This document shows positions 60,859 through 64,000 of a stretch of DNA of 64,000 bases, piece after piece. The DNA is taken from assembly GCA_947494545.1 (NCBI GenBank), contig CANLVH010000002.1:124001-188000 (forward strand). Direction: 5' to 3'. The notes beneath the pieces were generated by a model, which saw only the letters and a list, made by a program, of their open reading frames with translations, did no database searches and was not told the DNA's origin. Position 1 is the stretch's first letter. Every line of letters starts with the position of its first letter. Source of the stretch: an uncultured Mesonia sp. (lineage in GTDB: Bacteria; Bacteroidota; Bacteroidia; Flavobacteriales; Flavobacteriaceae). The position numbers were made by a program, and so were the translations under genes.

Positions 60859-62241
60859 TTAAATAAGTTCTTTTATTTCTTTTATAATTTTTTCTGCTAG
60901 ATCTTCGGCTTGTTGTTCTGTTTTTGCTTCTGTGTAGATTCTTATTATTGGCTCAGTGTTAGATTTTCTAAGATGCACCCAAGAATCTTCAAAATCTACT
61001 TTTACGCCGTCTATAGTAGAAACTTCTTCATCTTTATAACGTTCTGCCATACTTTCTAATATTTTATCAACGTCTATTTCAGGCGTTAATTCTATTTTAT
61101 TTTTACTCATAAAATAATCAGGATACGTATCGCGTAACGCAGAAACAGAGATATCTTTTTCAGCCAAATGCGTCAAAAACAAAGCTGTTCCTATTAAACT
61201 ATCACGCCCATAATGCAACTCCGGAAAGATTATTCCGCCATTACCTTCACCTCCTATAATAGCATTCGTTTCTTTCATCAGTTTTACTACATTCACTTCT
61301 CCTACCGCACTGGCTTGGTAAGTACCGCCATGCTTTTTGGTTATATCGTGTAATGCCCTAGACGACGATAAATTACTAACCGTGTTGCCAGATTTTTTAC
61401 TCAAAATATAATCGGCTACAGCCACCAAAGTATATTCTTCGCCAAACATATTTCCGTTTTCATCTATAAACGCCAACCTGTCTACATCCGGGTCTACAAC
61501 AATACCAATATCTGCTTTTTCTTTTACTACCAACTCGCAAATATCTTTTAAATGCTCTTTAAGCGGCTCAGGATTATGCGGAAAATCTCCGGTAGGCTCG
61601 CAATATAACTTTACCACATCTACGCCCATTTCTTCCAATAATCGTGGAATGGCAACGCCGCCGGTAGAATTTACGCCGTCTACCACCACTCTAAAATTGG
61701 CATCTTTCACGGCATCTACATCTACCCAATTAGATTTTAAAATTTCTTCTATATGTAAATCTATATACGCATCGTTTACGGTTATTTTACCTAAGCTATC
61801 TATTTCTGAAAAAGTAATCGCTTCGTTTTCTGCAATATTTAAAATTTTCTCTCCTTCTTTAGCATCTAAAAATTCACCTTTAGAATCCAGTAATTTTAAG
61901 GCATTCCATTGTTTTGGGTTATGACTTGCCGTCAAAATTATACCACCATCTGCATGTTCCATTGATACCGCCATTTCTACGGTTGGCGTGGTAGATAATC
62001 CAAGATCTTTTACGTGAATTCCCATTCCTACCAAGGTTTGCATTACCAATTCTTGCAACATTTCTCCAGAGATACGGGCATCGCGACCAACTACTACGCG
62101 ATAATTTTCTTTTTGCCGCTGTTCTTTTACCCAAGTGCCGTATGCCGCAGCAAATTTTACCGCATCTATTGGGGTTAGATTTTCGTTTACTTTCCCGCCA
62201 ATTGTGCCTCTAATTCCTGAAATTGATTTTATTAATGTCAT
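60859..62241 (-). CDS. glmM: Phosphoglucosamine mutase family protein
   Basis: This 460-residue alpha-D-phosphohexomutase has SISGIRGTIGGKVNENLTPIDAVKFAAAYG, the phosphoserine loop ILTASHNPKQWNALK, the metal loop VVDPDVDRLAFID, sugar-binding GGEGNGGIIFPEL, and phosphate-binding RKSNTEPIIRIYTEA. It most likely makes glucosamine-1-phosphate for peptidoglycan and outer-membrane glycans; phosphoglucomutase/phosphomannomutase is the alternative. No neighbouring gene helps to decide. Confidence 0.93.
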   Translation of the reverse strand: MTLIKSISGIRGTIGGKVNENLTPIDAVKFAAAYGTWVKEQRQKENYRVVVGRDARISGEMLQELVMQTLVGMGIHVKDLGLSTTPTVEMAVSMEHADGGIILTASHNPKQWNALKLLDSKGEFLDAKEGEKILNIAENEAITFSEIDSLGKITVNDAYIDLHIEEILKSNWVDVDAVKDANFRVVVDGVNSTGGVAIPRLLEEMGVDVVKLYCEPTGDFPHNPEPLKEHLKDICELVVKEKADIGIVVDPDVDRLAFIDENGNMFGEEYTLVAVADYILSKKSGNTVSNLSSSRALHDITKKHGGTYQASAVGEVNVVKLMKETNAIIGGEGNGGIIFPELHYGRDSLIGTALFLTHLAEKDISVSALRDTYPDYFMSKNKIELTPEIDVDKILESMAERYKDEEVSTIDGVKVDFEDSWVHLRKSNTEPIIRIYTEAKTEQQAEDLAEKIIKEIKELI

Positions 62242-62372
62242 TATTTATGTCGTTTCTAAAGTTTATTTGTATTTAAAGCAGAAATATAAATATTATAACC
62301 CAAACCTTAAGCTTGTAAGCGCTTATTTTAGGATAATTTTTACAAAGCCCATACTTTATAAAGATTTTGTTA

Positions 62373-62382
62373 TTCCGTAAAG
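62373..62382 (-). repeat. Interspersed 10-mer CTTTACGGAA, intergenic copy
   Basis: Exact copy 32 bases before the start of the AcpH-like gene. Confidence 0.7.
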
Positions 62383-62413
62383 CTGCTAGTATATTTTTGA
62401 TTAGTTTTACTTT

Positions 62414-63010
62414 ATGAATTTTCTTGCTCATATTTACCTTTCCGGCGATAACGACTTCTTAAAGATTGGAAATTTTATGGCAGATTCTATCAAAGGAAAA
62501 AGCTATAAAAAATACCCACCCAATTTGCAACAAGGCATTTTATTGCATCGCAAAATAGATACGTTTACAGATGCGCACCCTACGGTTTTTAAGAGCTCAC
62601 ACCGTTTGTTTCCTAAATATAGCCACTATGCCACGGTAATTGTAGATGTTTTATACGACCATTTTTTGGCTAGAGATTGGCTACTTTATCATGAGCAACC
62701 ATTAGAAGATTTTGTTAAAGATTTTTACGCTTTATTAGATAAGAATTTTGACCTTTTACCAAAAAATGTACAGCGCTTTTATCCTATAATGGTAGCGCAA
62801 AACTGGTTAGTGAGTTATAAAAGTTTAGAAGGTTTAGAAAAAATTTTGTGGCAAATGAATGGCCGCGTAAAAACAGATATCTTCTTAGACAAAGCTATAA
62901 AAGATATTAAACAAGACTACTTGCTTTACGAAACAGAATTTACAAGCTTTTTTGAAGAAATAAGAGTATTTGCAAAACGTGAACGAGAAAATTTAAACTC
63001 GTTGTCTTAA
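62414..63010 (+). CDS. acpH: ACP phosphodiesterase-like (DUF479/AcpH) protein
   Basis: This 198-residue protein has the AcpH helical HD-like signature: NFLAHIYLSGDNDFLKIGNFMADSIKG, LLHRKIDTFTDAHPTVFKSSHRLFPKYSHYATVIVDVLYDHFLARDW, giving the His/Asp metal set. AcpH removes the phosphopantetheine group from acyl carrier protein. Length and motifs fit; activity in this branch is inferred. Confidence 0.9.
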   Translation: MNFLAHIYLSGDNDFLKIGNFMADSIKGKSYKKYPPNLQQGILLHRKIDTFTDAHPTVFKSSHRLFPKYSHYATVIVDVLYDHFLARDWLLYHEQPLEDFVKDFYALLDKNFDLLPKNVQRFYPIMVAQNWLVSYKSLEGLEKILWQMNGRVKTDIFLDKAIKDIKQDYLLYETEFTSFFEEIRVFAKRERENLNSLS

Positions 63011-63047
63011 ATTGTTTTACTGAAAATTTTTGAGATCTTTTATTTTC

Positions 63048-63057
63048 CTTTACGGAA
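63048..63057 (+). repeat. Interspersed 10-mer CTTTACGGAA, intergenic copy
   Basis: Exact copy in the 221-base gap between acpH and the second uvrA. Confidence 0.7.
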
Positions 63058-63207
63058 AAAACTATTGCTATTTAACCAAAATAAATGCAAGCGTTTTTAT
63101 TCTAAGCTACAAAAGGGCAAGCAACTTTTACTATTAAATATAGCAACGCACAAACACAATTTACAAAAGCTTTAAGAAGGTTTTTTTCTAAAATTCAAGC
63201 TTTTAAC

Positions 63208-63215
63208 TAACTTTG
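63208..63215 (+). promoter_or_regulatory. -7 promoter element TAACTTTG of the second uvrA
   Basis: It fits TAnnTTTG, 16 bases before the ATG at 63232. The following bases CAGCTT also follow the -7 element of the first uvrA (TATCTTTGCAGCTT). Confidence 0.55.
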
Positions 63216-63231
63216 CAGCTTGCAAAAAATT

Positions 63232-64000
63232 ATGGCAAATTTCAACGAAAAAATAGAGGTTTTAGGCGCGCGGGTGCATAATCTAAAAAACATAGATGTT
63301 AGCATACCACGCGAAAAATTAGTAGTAATTACAGGACTTTCTGGCTCCGGAAAATCTTCTTTGGCTTTTGATACAATTTATGCCGAAGGGCAACGCAGAT
63401 ATATCGAGACTTTCTCTGCTTATGCCAGACAATTTCTCGGCAGTTTAGAAAGACCGGATGTAGATAAAATAGACGGACTGTCTCCCGTTATTGCAATAGA
63501 GCAAAAAACCACCAGCAAAAACCCACGAAGTACAGTTGGTACCATAACTGAGATTTACGACTTTTTACGTTTATTATTTGCTCGTGCCGGCGATGCGTAT
63601 AGTTATAAAACCGGCGAAAAAATGGTTAGCTATACAGATGCACAAATCAAAAATTTAATTAGAGAAGAGTTTAAAGACAAACGTATAAATATTCTTGCCC
63701 CCGTGGTACGTTCTAGAAAAGGTCATTACCGCGAATTGTTTGAGCAAGTGGCCAAACAAGGTTTTGTAAAAGTACGCACAGATGGCGAAATTAGAGATAT
63801 AGAAAAAGGCATGAAATTAGACCGGTATAAAACCCACGATATAGAAGTGGTAATAGACCGGCTAAAAATAAACGATTCTAAAGATTTAGATAAACGCCTT
63901 TCCGAAAGTATAAATACGGCTATGAACCAAGGCGGCGATGTTATGATGGTCTTGGAACACGACGCAAAAGAACCGCGTTTTTTTAGTAGAAACTTAATGT
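63232..64000 (+). CDS. uvrA: Second excinuclease ABC subunit A, N-terminal part (cut by window edge)
   Basis: The 256 visible residues have the UvrA start ([64 protein letters not shown], quoted as [23 protein letters not shown] and [10 protein letters not shown]), then [19 protein letters not shown] and the UvrB-contact region. It is clearly a paralogue of the gene at 33211, with many differences ([20 protein letters not shown] versus [20 protein letters not shown]). Bacteroidota often have two UvrA genes. The reading frame is open to the window end. Confidence 0.9.
   Translation, partial: MANFNEKIEVLGARVHNLKNIDVSIPREKLVVITGLSGSGKSSLAFDTIYAEGQRRYIETFSAYARQFLGSLERPDVDKIDGLSPVIAIEQKTTSKNPRSTVGTITEIYDFLRLLFARAGDAYSYKTGEKMVSYTDAQIKNLIREEFKDKRINILAPVVRSRKGHYRELFEQVAKQGFVKVRTDGEIRDIEKGMKLDRYKTHDIEVVIDRLKINDSKDLDKRLSESINTAMNQGGDVMMVLEHDAKEPRFFSRNLM

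Noticed and set aside
2497..63057. Codon or codon-pair bias as the source of the CTTTACGGAA repeats
   Set aside because: Ten of 22 copies are between genes, and in-gene copies fall in different frames and encode different residues.
1..64000. CRISPR arrays, insertion sequences, prophage, tRNA or rRNA genes
   Set aside because: I saw no direct-repeat/spacer pattern, transposase, integrase, phage structural gene or cloverleaf-like sequence ending in the TTCGANTC pattern.

Overview
The window looks like chromosomal core DNA of a member of the Flavobacteriia (Bacteroidota, probably Flavobacteriaceae). The evidence is the low GC content (about one third by eye), start codons with almost no Shine-Dalgarno sequence, promoters of the Bacteroidota type (TTG, about 19 nt, TAnnTTTG), and many gene families and neighbourhoods typical of that class: the parE/parC block beside a small lipoprotein, LuxC-like acyl-CoA reductase-serC-serA, DUF6146/DUF6787, YfhO/DUF4834, and an iron-sulphur-free endonuclease III. 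I see no tRNA, rRNA, CRISPR array, prophage or insertion sequence.

Layout. 1-3.9 kb: end of a pterin dehydratase gene, a YebC-family regulator, an Lrp/AsnC regulator, an M14 carboxypeptidase, and a small XRE repressor whose promoter region carries repeated TTTACAnnTGTAAA boxes. 3.9-9.7 kb: a frameshifted CPBP protease, MscL, and topoisomerase IV (parC, parE). 9.7-14.3 kb: a TPR hybrid sensor kinase, the GTPase/ATPase YchF, a secreted protein and a ferredoxin. 14.4-19 kb: an operon of acyl-CoA reductase, serC, a degenerate serA, an RlpA/SPOR protein and two small conserved proteins. 19-22.5 kb: small stress and housekeeping genes (SDR, DUF488, OsmC, methyltransferase, cupin). 22.5-26.6 kb: an unusual cbb3-type oxidase operon with a fused CcoO-cytochrome c and an N-terminally extended CcoN. 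27-33 kb: DJ-1/PfpI, YihY, proline dehydrogenase, aroB, bcp, nth and an ECF sigma factor. 33-41.7 kb: uvrA, then a cell-surface polysaccharide group (flippase, glycosyltransferase, YfhO, DUF4834). 41.7-49 kb: two outer-membrane proteins, a probable sulfonolipid (capnine) pair (alpha-oxoamine synthase and cysteine-synthase-like enzyme), and an S9 peptidase. 49-56 kb: ybaB, an AAA ATPase, threonine aldolase, prfB with its programmed frameshift, an ArsC-like protein, three tandem Spy/CpxP-like secreted paralogues, and rtcB. 56-64 kb: an outer-membrane beta-barrel receptor-like protein, fumC, glmM, an AcpH-like protein, and the start of a second uvrA.

The strongest unexplained signal is a 10-mer, CTTTACGGAA (TTCCGTAAAG on the other strand). 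It occurs 22 times exactly in 64 kb, where about 0.1-0.2 would be expected by chance. It lies in both orientations, in several reading frames inside genes, and is concentrated between genes. It behaves like a genome-wide recognition word (DNA-uptake-like, Chi-like or another chromosome-maintenance signal) rather than a codon-usage by-product. Other points of interest are the putative SerA pseudoenzyme, the operator array of the XRE repressor, matching palindromes bracketing the cbb3 operon, and the RF2 frameshift site lacking the usual upstream SD stimulator.
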